A stretch of DNA of 11,807 nucleotides, from assembly GCA_045638085.1 (NCBI GenBank), contig JAZUAQ010000130.1, positions 1 through 11,807 on the forward strand, given 5' to 3'. The notes beneath the pieces are model-generated. The model made no database searches. It had not been told where the DNA came from and saw only the letters and a program-made list of their open reading frames with translations. The DNA comes from SIG459 sp045638085 (GTDB lineage: Bacteria; Bacillota; Clostridia; Oscillospirales; Oscillospiraceae). Shown here piece by piece: positions 5,779 through 11,807 of the stretch. Numbering within the stretch: the stretch's first letter is position 1; each line of letters opens with the position of its first letter. Both the position numbers and the translations under genes were made by a program.

Positions 5779-6975
5779 ATGAGCAGACTTATCGGTACTG
5801 TATCCCGTGGTATAAGAACTCCCATTGTCCGTCATGGCGATGATATTGTTGAGGTAGTTGTATCCTCCGTTCTTCAGGCCGTCAGCGAAAACGGCATTGA
5901 AGTTCATGATAAGGACATCGTTGCCGTAACCGAGTCCGTTGTTGCCCGCGCACAGGGCAACTATGCCGGTATCAGTGATATATCCAAGGACGTAAGAGCA
6001 AAAACCGGCGGCAAGACCGTTGGCGTAACCTTCCCCATCCTCAGCCGTAACCGTTTTGCAAACTGCCTTATGGGCATTGCCGGCGGCTGTGAGAAGGTTG
6101 TTCTCATGCTGTCCTATCCCTCCGACGAGGTGGGCAACCATCTTGTCAGCATCGATGCTGTTGACGAAGCAGGCATCGACCCCTATCGCGATGTTCTCAG
6201 CCTGGAGCAGTTCCGCGCTGCTTTCGGCAAGGTAGTCCATCCCTTCACCGGCGTTGACTATGTTGAGTATTACTCCGAACTGGTCCGCAAGATGGGTGCA
6301 GAGGTTGAGGTTATCTTTGCAAACCGCGTTCAGGCTATTGCCGACTACACCGACTGCGTTATAACCTGCGATATTCACTCCCGCCAGAGAAGCAAGCGCC
6401 TTCTCAAGGCTGCAGGTGTTAAGACCGTCCTCGGTCTTGACGATCTCCTCACCGAGAGTGTTGACGGCAGCGGCTTCAACCCCCAGTACGGTCTTCTCGG
6501 CTCTAACAAGGCCACCGATGACAGCGTCAAGCTTTTCCCTGTGGACTGCATGGCTATTGCAGATGCCATCGGTAAGCGCATGAGCGAAGCCACCGGCAAG
6601 AAGGTGGAAGCCATGGTTTATGGTGACGGCGCATTCAAAGACCCCGCAGGCAAGATCTGGGAGCTGGCTGACCCCGTTGTCTCCCCCGGCTATACCGATG
6701 GTCTGATCGGAACGCCCAACGAGCTGAAGCTCAAGTATCTGGCAGATAACGATTTTGGCGACCTCAAGGGCGAGGATCTGAAGAAGGCTATTTCCGAGCG
6801 CATCAAGGCCAAGGACGGCGCAAGCCTCGTAGGCAACATGGTCTCTGAGGGTACCACCCCCAGAAACCTCACCGACCTCATCGGCTCCCTCTGCGACCTG
6901 ACCTCCGGCTCCGGCGATAAGGGCACTCCCGTTATCTTCATTCAGGGTTATTTCGATAACTACACCAACGACTGA
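5779..6975 (+). CDS. Coenzyme F420-0:L-glutamate ligase family protein (CofE-like), function in this host unclear
   Basis: 398-aa soluble protein of the F420-ligase fold. In methanogens and actinobacteria CofE/FbiB adds glutamates to the F420 precursor. Family features are the N-terminal VRHGDDIVEVV (17-27), HDKDIVAVTESVVARAQGN (43-61) and a C-terminal ligase-like region. It is much longer than archaeal CofE (about 250 aa), as in the long clostridial homologues. No other F420 gene is in the window, and most Clostridia are not known to make F420, so a related amino-acid or amide ligation on another substrate is equally possible. The ATG has GAGG 8 nt upstream. Codon use looks strongly biased (mostly AAG lysine, GTT, GGC, ACC), suggesting high expression. 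It stands alone, with its own near-consensus promoter and a strong terminator. Confidence 0.82.
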   Translation: MSRLIGTVSRGIRTPIVRHGDDIVEVVVSSVLQAVSENGIEVHDKDIVAVTESVVARAQGNYAGISDISKDVRAKTGGKTVGVTFPILSRNRFANCLMGIAGGCEKVVLMLSYPSDEVGNHLVSIDAVDEAGIDPYRDVLSLEQFRAAFGKVVHPFTGVDYVEYYSELVRKMGAEVEVIFANRVQAIADYTDCVITCDIHSRQRSKRLLKAAGVKTVLGLDDLLTESVDGSGFNPQYGLLGSNKATDDSVKLFPVDCMAIADAIGKRMSEATGKKVEAMVYGDGAFKDPAGKIWELADPVVSPGYTDGLIGTPNELKLKYLADNDFGDLKGEDLKKAISERIKAKDGASLVGNMVSEGTTPRNLTDLIGSLCDLTSGSGDKGTPVIFIQGYFDNYTND

Positions 6976-6985
6976 TAATTAATTC

Positions 6986-7023
6986 AAAAGGGTTCTCATC
7001 AACGAGAACCCTTTTATTTTTTT
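6986..7023 (+). terminator. Strong intrinsic terminator of the CofE-like gene
   Basis: AAAAGGGTTCTC (6986-6997) pairs perfectly over 12 bp with GAGAACCCTTTT (7004-7015) around a 6-nt loop, then a T-rich tail runs to 7023. It lies 10 nt after the stop codon. Confidence 0.93.
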
Positions 7024-7045
7024 GCAAATCTTAACTCCATCTTCA

Positions 7046-7074
7046 TTGAAATACATTCACCGATTTGCTATACT
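7046..7074 (+). promoter_or_regulatory. Promoter of the MoxR-DUF58 operon
   Basis: TTGAAA (7046-7051) and TATACT (7069-7074) are separated by exactly 17 nt. The predicted start is near 7081, giving a leader of about 35 nt. It follows directly after the terminator of the preceding gene, which supports an independent operon. Confidence 0.7.
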
Positions 7075-7103
7075 TAATCCAATGATTTTATAAAATTGAA
7101 AAT

Positions 7104-7107
7104 GGAG
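7104..7107 (+). promoter_or_regulatory. Ribosome binding site that fixes the MoxR start
   Basis: GGAG at 7104-7107 is 8 nt from the ATG at 7116 but only 2 nt from the in-frame GTG at 7110, so the ATG is preferred. Confidence 0.65.
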
Positions 7108-7115
7108 CAGTGCCA

Positions 7116-8084
7116 ATGAAAACTCAGGAATGTGCAGCAAAACTGAAAAAGGAAATAGCAAAAATATTTGTGGGCAAAAGTGAGCAGGTTGAGCTTATTA
7201 CCATGAGCGTTTTCGCAGGCGGACATGTGCTTTTGGATGACCTTCCCGGAAGCGGCAAAACCACCCTTATCAAGACTATGAGCCGCGCCCTCGGCTGCGA
7301 CTTCAAGCGCATACAGTTCACCCCCGACCTTCTTCCCTCGGATATTATCGGTATGACCATTTATGACCGCGCAAGCGCCTCTTTCAAGCAGGTCAGAGGT
7401 CCCGTATTCACCAACATACTGTTGGCGGACGAGATAAACCGTGCCATCCCCAGAACTCAAGCAGCGCTCCTTGAGGCAATGGAGGAACAGCAGGTCACCA
7501 TTGATAACGACACCATTGCCCTCTCCGAGCCCTTCTTTGTAATGGCCACCCAGAATCCCGTTGAAAGAGAGAGCACCTTCCAGCTCCCTGCGGCTCAGAT
7601 GGACAGATTTTTCGTCCGGCTTTCCCTTGGCTTCCCCGACAGAGAGGAAGAGGCCAGGATGCTGACGGAGCTTGGCGACAGCATTGATTTTTCTGTGGTG
7701 GATGTTGTTTCCTCTCCCGAGGAGCTTATGGAAATCCGCCGCGAAATTCAGGGCGTTTATGTCAGCGATAATATAAGGGAATACATAGTTGAGCTTGTCC
7801 ACCGCAGCCGCGAACATAAGCTGCTGAAGGCGGGCGCGTCTCCCCGTGCATCACGCTGCCTCTATCAGGGTGGCAAAAGCTATGCCGCAATTCAGGGCAG
7901 AGACTATGTGGTTCCCGAGGATATAGCCGCCATTTTCCTCCCCATAATGAGCCACCGCGTGATGCTCTCCAACGAAGCCCGCTACACCAAAAAGAGCGAG
8001 GCGGATATTCTCGCCTCCATTCTTGAGGAGACCCCTGTGCCTCCCGGAAAGGCAAAGATGTTCGATGAAGCAGACAGGAAGTAA
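7116..8084 (+). CDS. MoxR-family AAA+ ATPase
   Basis: 322-aa ATP-driven chaperone-like ATPase that remodels or assembles partner complexes, often with von Willebrand A or DUF58 proteins. Visible motifs, numbered from the chosen ATG: Walker A LPGSGKTT (43-50, Lys48), Walker B ILLADEINR (101-109, Asp105-Glu106), sensor 1 ATQNP (144-148, Asn147), the QMDRF arginine-finger segment (Arg164) and a sensor-2 GASPRAS (240-246, Arg244). The length and the VGKSEQVELITMSVFAGGHVLLDDLPG opening segment are typical of MoxR. It is the first gene of a three-gene operon: DUF58 starts 20 nt before its stop, in another frame. The ATG at 7116 was chosen over the GTG two codons upstream because of Shine-Dalgarno spacing. 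The substrate of this particular system is not visible. Confidence 0.95.
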   Translation: MKTQECAAKLKKEIAKIFVGKSEQVELITMSVFAGGHVLLDDLPGSGKTTLIKTMSRALGCDFKRIQFTPDLLPSDIIGMTIYDRASASFKQVRGPVFTNILLADEINRAIPRTQAALLEAMEEQQVTIDNDTIALSEPFFVMATQNPVERESTFQLPAAQMDRFFVRLSLGFPDREEEARMLTELGDSIDFSVVDVVSSPEELMEIRREIQGVYVSDNIREYIVELVHRSREHKLLKAGASPRASRCLYQGGKSYAAIQGRDYVVPEDIAAIFLPIMSHRVMLSNEARYTKKSEADILASILEETPVPPGKAKMFDEADRK

Positions 8085-9318
8085 TTTAGTTTCGTGGTTC
8101 GGTCTGGGCTTCCTTGCCGTCCTGATTCTGGTTGCTGCATATTTTGAACTGCCAAAGCTTGAGGGCTTTTTGATCCTCGTTTTCATCCTCTGCCTCATCG
8201 CGTTTATCTGGGGCAAGCTTTCTCTTAAAAATGTAGAGCTGCAAAGTGCGGAGGAAGATTGCTGTGGTTTTCCCGGGGAAATATTGGAAGCGGATTTTAG
8301 TTTACATAATAAGAAGATGCTTCCTCTCATATGGCTTGATATGAGCATTCCCATAGGAAAGAAAACCTGCGTCGCCCCTGACCATGAAAATGAGATCCCT
8401 CAAGAGAGCGGCGAAGATAAACCCGGCGCAAGGGAGCTTCGCAGCACCTTTCTTTGGCTGATGCCCCATCAGAAGCTGCGCTGGAAGCAGAAGGCGCTGG
8501 CTGTCCACCGTGGAGTCTGCGCTGCCGAGGAAGTGAAACTCCATTCGGGAGACGGATTCGGGCTTTGCACCCAGACTAAAAAGCATAAGCTGCCCTGCCG
8601 CTTGAGGTATGTTGTATACCCGAAGATAGTGCCCGTTGATGTCTCTCCCATTCTGAACAATATGAGCGAAATGGAGAGCGCGAAAAACGGCTTTTATACG
8701 GACAGAACCCTTCTTATCAACACACGTGACTACAGGGAAGGGGATAGCTTCAAAAATATAAACTGGCGACTTCTCGCCCGCAAGGACGAAGTGCAGGTGA
8801 ATGAGTTCGAAAAGCTCACCATGCGCCGTGTCTGCTTTATGCCGGATATGTTTTCCTTCACCCATATTGAAGAGATACTGGCGGAAAATGAGCGAAAGGA
8901 AGAGCGCGTTGCAGAGCTTGAGGAGCTTGAGAATATGTTTTCTCTTCTTGCCTCCCTTATTGTCAAACTCCATGAGAGAGGCGTGCTTTGCTCTCTGGTG
9001 ATTCCAGCAATCGGGGATAGGGAAGAGAAACTTGTAATACCTGAAAACGCCGAAACTCAGATTATGGAGCTTCTTGGCGCCCTTGCGGAAATAGAGTATG
9101 ACTGCGAGTCTATCCGCGTGCCCACAGACGCGGTGATGATGGAGCGCCATAAGCTTGGACAGATATATGTCCTCTCCAAAAACCTTAAGCGAAGCATCCT
9201 TTCGGAAGATCCGAAGGCTGCAGAGGAGCTTTCCGCCATAAGCATTCTGAGCGAAAGTCCTGCTCTCAATGAAGGCGAGAGAAGCATTTTAACGGAAACG
9301 GATTTCAAAGCAGTATGA
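8065..9318 (+). CDS. DUF58 domain-containing membrane protein, MoxR partner
   Basis: 417-aa protein. Two N-terminal transmembrane helices (about 9-27 and 32-49) anchor a cytoplasmic part. The DUF58 core motif is clear: DYREGDSFKNINWRLLARKD at 222-241, continuing to FEK (248-250). A region at about 255-417, containing a charged helical stretch (EEILAENERKEERVAELEEL), resembles the VWA-like tail found in this family. DUF58 proteins pair with MoxR ATPases in complexes thought to act in envelope or polysaccharide processes; the role is not firmly established. The ATG at 8065 overlaps the MoxR gene by 20 nt. A more upstream ATG at 8023 would add 14 residues of poor quality. A weak GGAAAGG (8046-8052) is 12 nt away, so translation is probably coupled to moxR. 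Confidence 0.92.
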   Translation: MKQTGSNLVSWFGLGFLAVLILVAAYFELPKLEGFLILVFILCLIAFIWGKLSLKNVELQSAEEDCCGFPGEILEADFSLHNKKMLPLIWLDMSIPIGKKTCVAPDHENEIPQESGEDKPGARELRSTFLWLMPHQKLRWKQKALAVHRGVCAAEEVKLHSGDGFGLCTQTKKHKLPCRLRYVVYPKIVPVDVSPILNNMSEMESAKNGFYTDRTLLINTRDYREGDSFKNINWRLLARKDEVQVNEFEKLTMRRVCFMPDMFSFTHIEEILAENERKEERVAELEELENMFSLLASLIVKLHERGVLCSLVIPAIGDREEKLVIPENAETQIMELLGALAEIEYDCESIRVPTDAVMMERHKLGQIYVLSKNLKRSILSEDPKAAEELSAISILSESPALNEGERSILTETDFKAV

Positions 9319-10631
9319 AACGATTTACAGAGATATTAAGCGGCAGCGCAGCCGTGCTTTTTCAAGTGGCGCTGACGGGATGGATGTTTGCTCTTTCAAG
9401 GATAAATTTTGATTTTGTCCATATGGAGCTGAATTACTTTGTCCTTTCAGCGGTGCTGCTTTGCGCCTATTATCTCAACTATATCATAATGCGCAGGAGC
9501 ATTCCTGTGCCTGCCTTTATTGTCATAGAAGCCGCGATGGTAGCCATAGGCATTTTTGCCTTTGTCCGCTGCATCGAAACGGAGCCCTATCAGCTGCGCA
9601 CTGTTATAATCAACTGCATTGTCTATTGCATTGGTTTTGCCGCTGCCGCATTTGTTGCCTGGACTCCCACCAACCAAAGCGGCGTGCTGCTGCGTTTTGA
9701 TGCCCTCGCTATAATGACAGTCATTATGCTGGCGCTGGACCATATCATCGGAATGCCGGCTGCAAGGGGTTGCCTTAATATGTGCTATGTGACCCTTGCC
9801 CTCACCCTTATGTCTGCGGTTTCCATGAAATCGGGAGCCCTTGCAGGACGAGGCAGCGCCGTTGAGGGTAACGGTGCTATGGGAAGGATTTTGCTTTTTG
9901 TTCTTGCGGGTATAATGGGGCTCATTGCACTCCTTGCTGTTATTTATGCATCCAGCGGAGTTAAAAGCTTTTCCGAGTTTCTTCTTTCTCTGATAAAAAC
10001 CTGCCTGAATGCATTGAAGATCGCGTTCCTTTATCTCTACGGGCTTCTTGAAAAGTTTGTTCGCTGGCTCAGCCAATTCGCGAAGGATGTTGAGATGGAG
10101 GCAGAGGGAATGCAGCCTGGTGTGGGCAATCCCGACATAGAGGGCATTGCACCTATGGATGTAAGTATTCCCGGTTGGATATATGCTGTGCTTATTGCTC
10201 TTGCCGCCGCGGTGCTCATATTTGTTCTTTTCAAGCTCAGAAAACTGAGGACCGCAAGAATCAGCTCCCGCGCTGTTAGTTTGACAAAGGTGCAGCGCCA
10301 AAGCGGACTTGCCGCCGCCATAAGAGAGCTTTGGAAAAAGCTGAAATCCGCCATTGTTTTCAAATGGAATTGCATTCGCTACCGCCGAAGTCCGGCTGGG
10401 CTTCTGGTCTGGTGTCAGAAAAAGGGCAGGGAAGAGCTTGCCCGCCTTGAAGGAGAAAGCGGAGAAACTTATCTGCGCCGCATAGCCGGACTCATAGGAG
10501 GCGAGAGCGCGAAAGCCCTTACTGCCCTTGCCCTTGCCGTTGAACGCAGCTTCTATTCCCCTAAAAGGGAGGGCGTATCCAAAGAGCTTTTCCGCGCCGT
10601 GAGAAAAGTGAAATTCAAATTGAGTAAATAA
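9315..10631 (+). CDS. Polytopic membrane protein with DUF4129-like C-terminal tail, third gene of the MoxR operon
   Basis: 438-aa membrane protein starting inside the stop codon of DUF58 (ATGA overlap). Hydrophobic segments at about 11-28, 41-59, 66-85, 96-116, 128-146, 152-171 and 191-212, with a further amphipathic stretch near 222-245 and one segment at about 287-308. A basic cytoplasmic tail follows (309-438). The tail region from RRSPAGLLVWCQKK through ERSFYSPKREGVSKELFRAV resembles the DUF4129 segment that ends many TgpA-like proteins. Genes in this position often encode a transglutaminase-like protein (TgpA: membrane helices, transglutaminase core, tail). Here no Cys-His-Asp core region is present between the helices and the tail, only about 50 residues (245-286). 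It may be a divergent or truncated relative acting as a scaffold (inference). The family assignment is tentative. Confidence 0.7.
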   Translation: MKRFTEILSGSAAVLFQVALTGWMFALSRINFDFVHMELNYFVLSAVLLCAYYLNYIIMRRSIPVPAFIVIEAAMVAIGIFAFVRCIETEPYQLRTVIINCIVYCIGFAAAAFVAWTPTNQSGVLLRFDALAIMTVIMLALDHIIGMPAARGCLNMCYVTLALTLMSAVSMKSGALAGRGSAVEGNGAMGRILLFVLAGIMGLIALLAVIYASSGVKSFSEFLLSLIKTCLNALKIAFLYLYGLLEKFVRWLSQFAKDVEMEAEGMQPGVGNPDIEGIAPMDVSIPGWIYAVLIALAAAVLIFVLFKLRKLRTARISSRAVSLTKVQRQSGLAAAIRELWKKLKSAIVFKWNCIRYRRSPAGLLVWCQKKGREELARLEGESGETYLRRIAGLIGGESAKALTALALAVERSFYSPKREGVSKELFRAVRKVKFKLSK

Positions 10632-10662
10632 AAAAACAGCCGTCACAAGACGGCTGTTTTTT
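10631..10662. terminator. Bidirectional terminator between the MoxR operon and pepF
   Basis: AAAAAACAGCCGTC (10631-10644) is the exact reverse complement of GACGGCTGTTTTTT (10649-10662), with a 4-nt loop. The A and T tracts flanking the GC stem make it work in both directions, as expected between the convergent membrane-protein gene (stop at 10631) and pepF (stop at 10682). Confidence 0.92.
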
Positions 10663-10681
10663 CTATATAATTTGTTATTGT

Positions 10682-11807
10682 TTATCCTTCTTCATGGAGC
10701 TTTTCAAGCTCGTCAACGATGCTGCCGAAATATTCAAGAGCCTCGTTTACGGGCTTGGGAGTGGACATATCCACGCCTGCGATTTTCAGAAGGCTGATGG
10801 GGTCTGCGCTGCCGCCGGAGGAGAGGAAACGCTTATAATCGGCAACTGCGCTCTCTCCTTCGCGGATAATGCGGTTCGCTATTGCAACTGCGGCGGAGAA
10901 GCCCGTTGCATACTGGAAAACATAGTAGTTATAGAAGAAATGGGGAATTCGGGCCCACTCAAGAGCAATGCCTTCGTCGGAAATCATATCGGGGCCGAAA
11001 TAGAGCTTGTTGAGCTTGAGATATTCGCGGCAGAGAACATCTGCGGTGAGGGCAACTCCCTGCTCACTGAGTCTGCCCATAATAAGCTCAAACTCTGCAA
11101 ACATGGTCTGGCGGTAGATAGTTCCCTTGAACTCATCAAGGAAATGGTTGAGGAGATATTTTCTGGTATTTTTGTCGGTGGTTTTGCTCAGCAGATGGTG
11201 CATGAGAAGAACTTCGTTGCAGGTGGAAGCAACTTCTGCCACGAAAATGACATAGGTGCTGGTGCATATGGGCTGATTCTGAGTGCTGAGATAGCTGTGA
11301 AGAGCATGACCCATTTCGTGAGCCAGGGTGAACATTGTCGAAAGATTGTCCTTATAGTTCATAAGAACATAGGGATGGGGGCGTCCACCGCCGGTGGAAT
11401 AAGCACCTGTGCGCTTGCCTTCGTTTTCGTAGAGGTCTATCCAGCGGTTGTCAAAGCCTTCCTTCAGCATTTCAACATAGTCATCGCCGAGAATGGCAAG
11501 AGCCTCCAGAATAGTCTCCTTGGCCTCATCGATGCTGATGTCATGAGCGGCATCTGCAACAAGGGGAGGATAGACATCGCACATATGAAGCTCTTTCAGA
11601 CCCAACATCTTTTTGCGGAGGGAGACATAGCGATACATCTTGTCCAGATTGTTATGGACGGCTTCAATGAGGTTGTGGTAAACCTCAACGGGAACTTCGG
11701 TGATGTCGAGGGCTGCCTCAAGAGTGTTGGGGTATTTTCTTGCGTTTGCGAAAAAGCGCAGCTGCTTGAACTGTGCATCAACAGTTGCAGCAATGGTGTT
11801 CTTGAAT
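10682..11807 (-). CDS. pepF: Oligoendopeptidase F (M3 family metallopeptidase), C-terminal part; runs off right edge
   Basis: Zinc endopeptidase that cleaves short peptides, normally in the cytoplasm. About 374 codons of a protein of usually about 600 residues are visible; the open frame continues to the window edge beyond an internal Met at 11636-11638. The first visible residues (FKNTIAATVDAQFKQ, RKYPNTLEAAL, VEVYHNLIEAV) match the family. The zinc-binding HEMGH motif lies at plus-strand 11306-11320 (TLAHEMGHALHSYLS), and the downstream EVASTCNE helix supplies the usual third-ligand Glu. The fragment ends EALEYFGSIVDELEKLHEEG as in clostridial PepF. The N-terminal half and the start lie outside the window. 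It converges with the MoxR operon on a shared terminator. It is probably a housekeeping gene for peptide turnover. Confidence 0.95.
   Translation of the reverse strand, partial: FKNTIAATVDAQFKQLRFFANARKYPNTLEAALDITEVPVEVYHNLIEAVHNNLDKMYRYVSLRKKMLGLKELHMCDVYPPLVADAAHDISIDEAKETILEALAILGDDYVEMLKEGFDNRWIDLYENEGKRTGAYSTGGGRPHPYVLMNYKDNLSTMFTLAHEMGHALHSYLSTQNQPICTSTYVIFVAEVASTCNEVLLMHHLLSKTTDKNTRKYLLNHFLDEFKGTIYRQTMFAEFELIMGRLSEQGVALTADVLCREYLKLNKLYFGPDMISDEGIALEWARIPHFFYNYYVFQYATGFSAAVAIANRIIREGESAVADYKRFLSSGGSADPISLLKIAGVDMSTPKPVNEALEYFGSIVDELEKLHEEG

Noticed and set aside
4584..5825. 413-aa minus-strand open frame opposite the WYL-AraC genes
   Set aside because: It spans two recognised genes and an intergenic promoter region, with no recognisable domain; a shadow frame.
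7110..7115. Alternative GTG start for the MoxR gene at 7110
   Set aside because: Only 2 nt from GGAG at 7104-7107; the ATG at 7116 has proper 8-nt spacing.
8023..8064. Upstream ATG at 8023 for the DUF58 gene
   Set aside because: Adds an Arg/Cys/Pro-rich peptide unlike the family and deepens the overlap with moxR; the ATG at 8065 leads directly into the first membrane helix.
9447..10646. 399-aa minus-strand open frame opposite the membrane protein gene
   Set aside because: Low-complexity Lys/His/Gly-rich translation with no domain, and it begins inside the bidirectional terminator; antisense shadow.
11636..11638. Start of the M3 peptidase at the internal ATG at 11638
   Set aside because: The frame stays open to the window edge and the extra 56 residues match the PepF family, so the gene is cut by the window, not short.
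1..11807. CRISPR array, tRNA or rRNA genes, insertion sequences or phage genes
   Set aside because: No regularly spaced repeats, cloverleaf or rRNA-like segments, transposase motifs or terminal inverted repeats were seen on reading both strands.

Overview
The window looks like chromosomal DNA from a low-to-moderate-GC anaerobic Firmicute, probably class Clostridia and possibly a gut or rumen member. The pointers are clostridial-type strong Shine-Dalgarno sequences, TTGACA/TATAAT promoters, a Cys-rich DUF1847 protein, a stand-alone CofE-like (F420 ligase fold) protein, a PepF-type M3 peptidase and a permuted GH3 glycosidase. Species cannot be assigned from the sequence alone. No RNA gene, CRISPR array, insertion sequence or phage gene was seen.

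Layout. (1) 1-419, minus: 5' part of an AraC-type regulator that runs off the left edge; it is clearly more AT-rich (171 G/C of 420) than what follows. (2) 420-561: a gene-free strip with the AraC promoter and RBS and two hairpins. (3) 562-3639, minus: a two-gene operon, DUF1847 protein then an 817-aa GH3 glycosidase with its domains in permuted order, driven by a very good promoter (TTGACA-17-TAACAT). (4) 3640-3813: a divergent regulatory region with several palindromes. (5) 3814-5684, plus: a WYL-domain regulator and a cupin-AraC regulator, overlapping by four bases. (6) 5779-6975, plus: the CofE-like protein with its own near-consensus promoter and strong terminator. (7) 7116-10631, plus: a MoxR ATPase / DUF58 / polytopic membrane protein operon with overlapping genes, its own promoter and a bidirectional terminator. 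(8) 10682-11807, minus: the C-terminal part of an oligoendopeptidase F that runs off the right edge.

How the parts may work together. The WYL and AraC regulators are transcribed away from the DUF1847-GH3 operon and share its intergenic region, so they are the natural candidates to control sugar- or glycoside-dependent expression of the glycosidase (inference). The GH3 enzyme has no signal peptide and should act on imported glycosides in the cytoplasm. The MoxR-DUF58-membrane protein operon resembles a widespread chaperone/membrane-complex module, but here the third protein appears to lack the transglutaminase domain that often occupies that position. The CofE-like gene and pepF look like independent housekeeping units. 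Nothing here is demonstrably a new defence or mobile system. The points most worth following are the permuted GH3 operon with paired regulators, the stand-alone F420-ligase-like gene, the transglutaminase-free third gene of the MoxR operon, and wrong-way terminator-like hairpins at the AT-rich left boundary.
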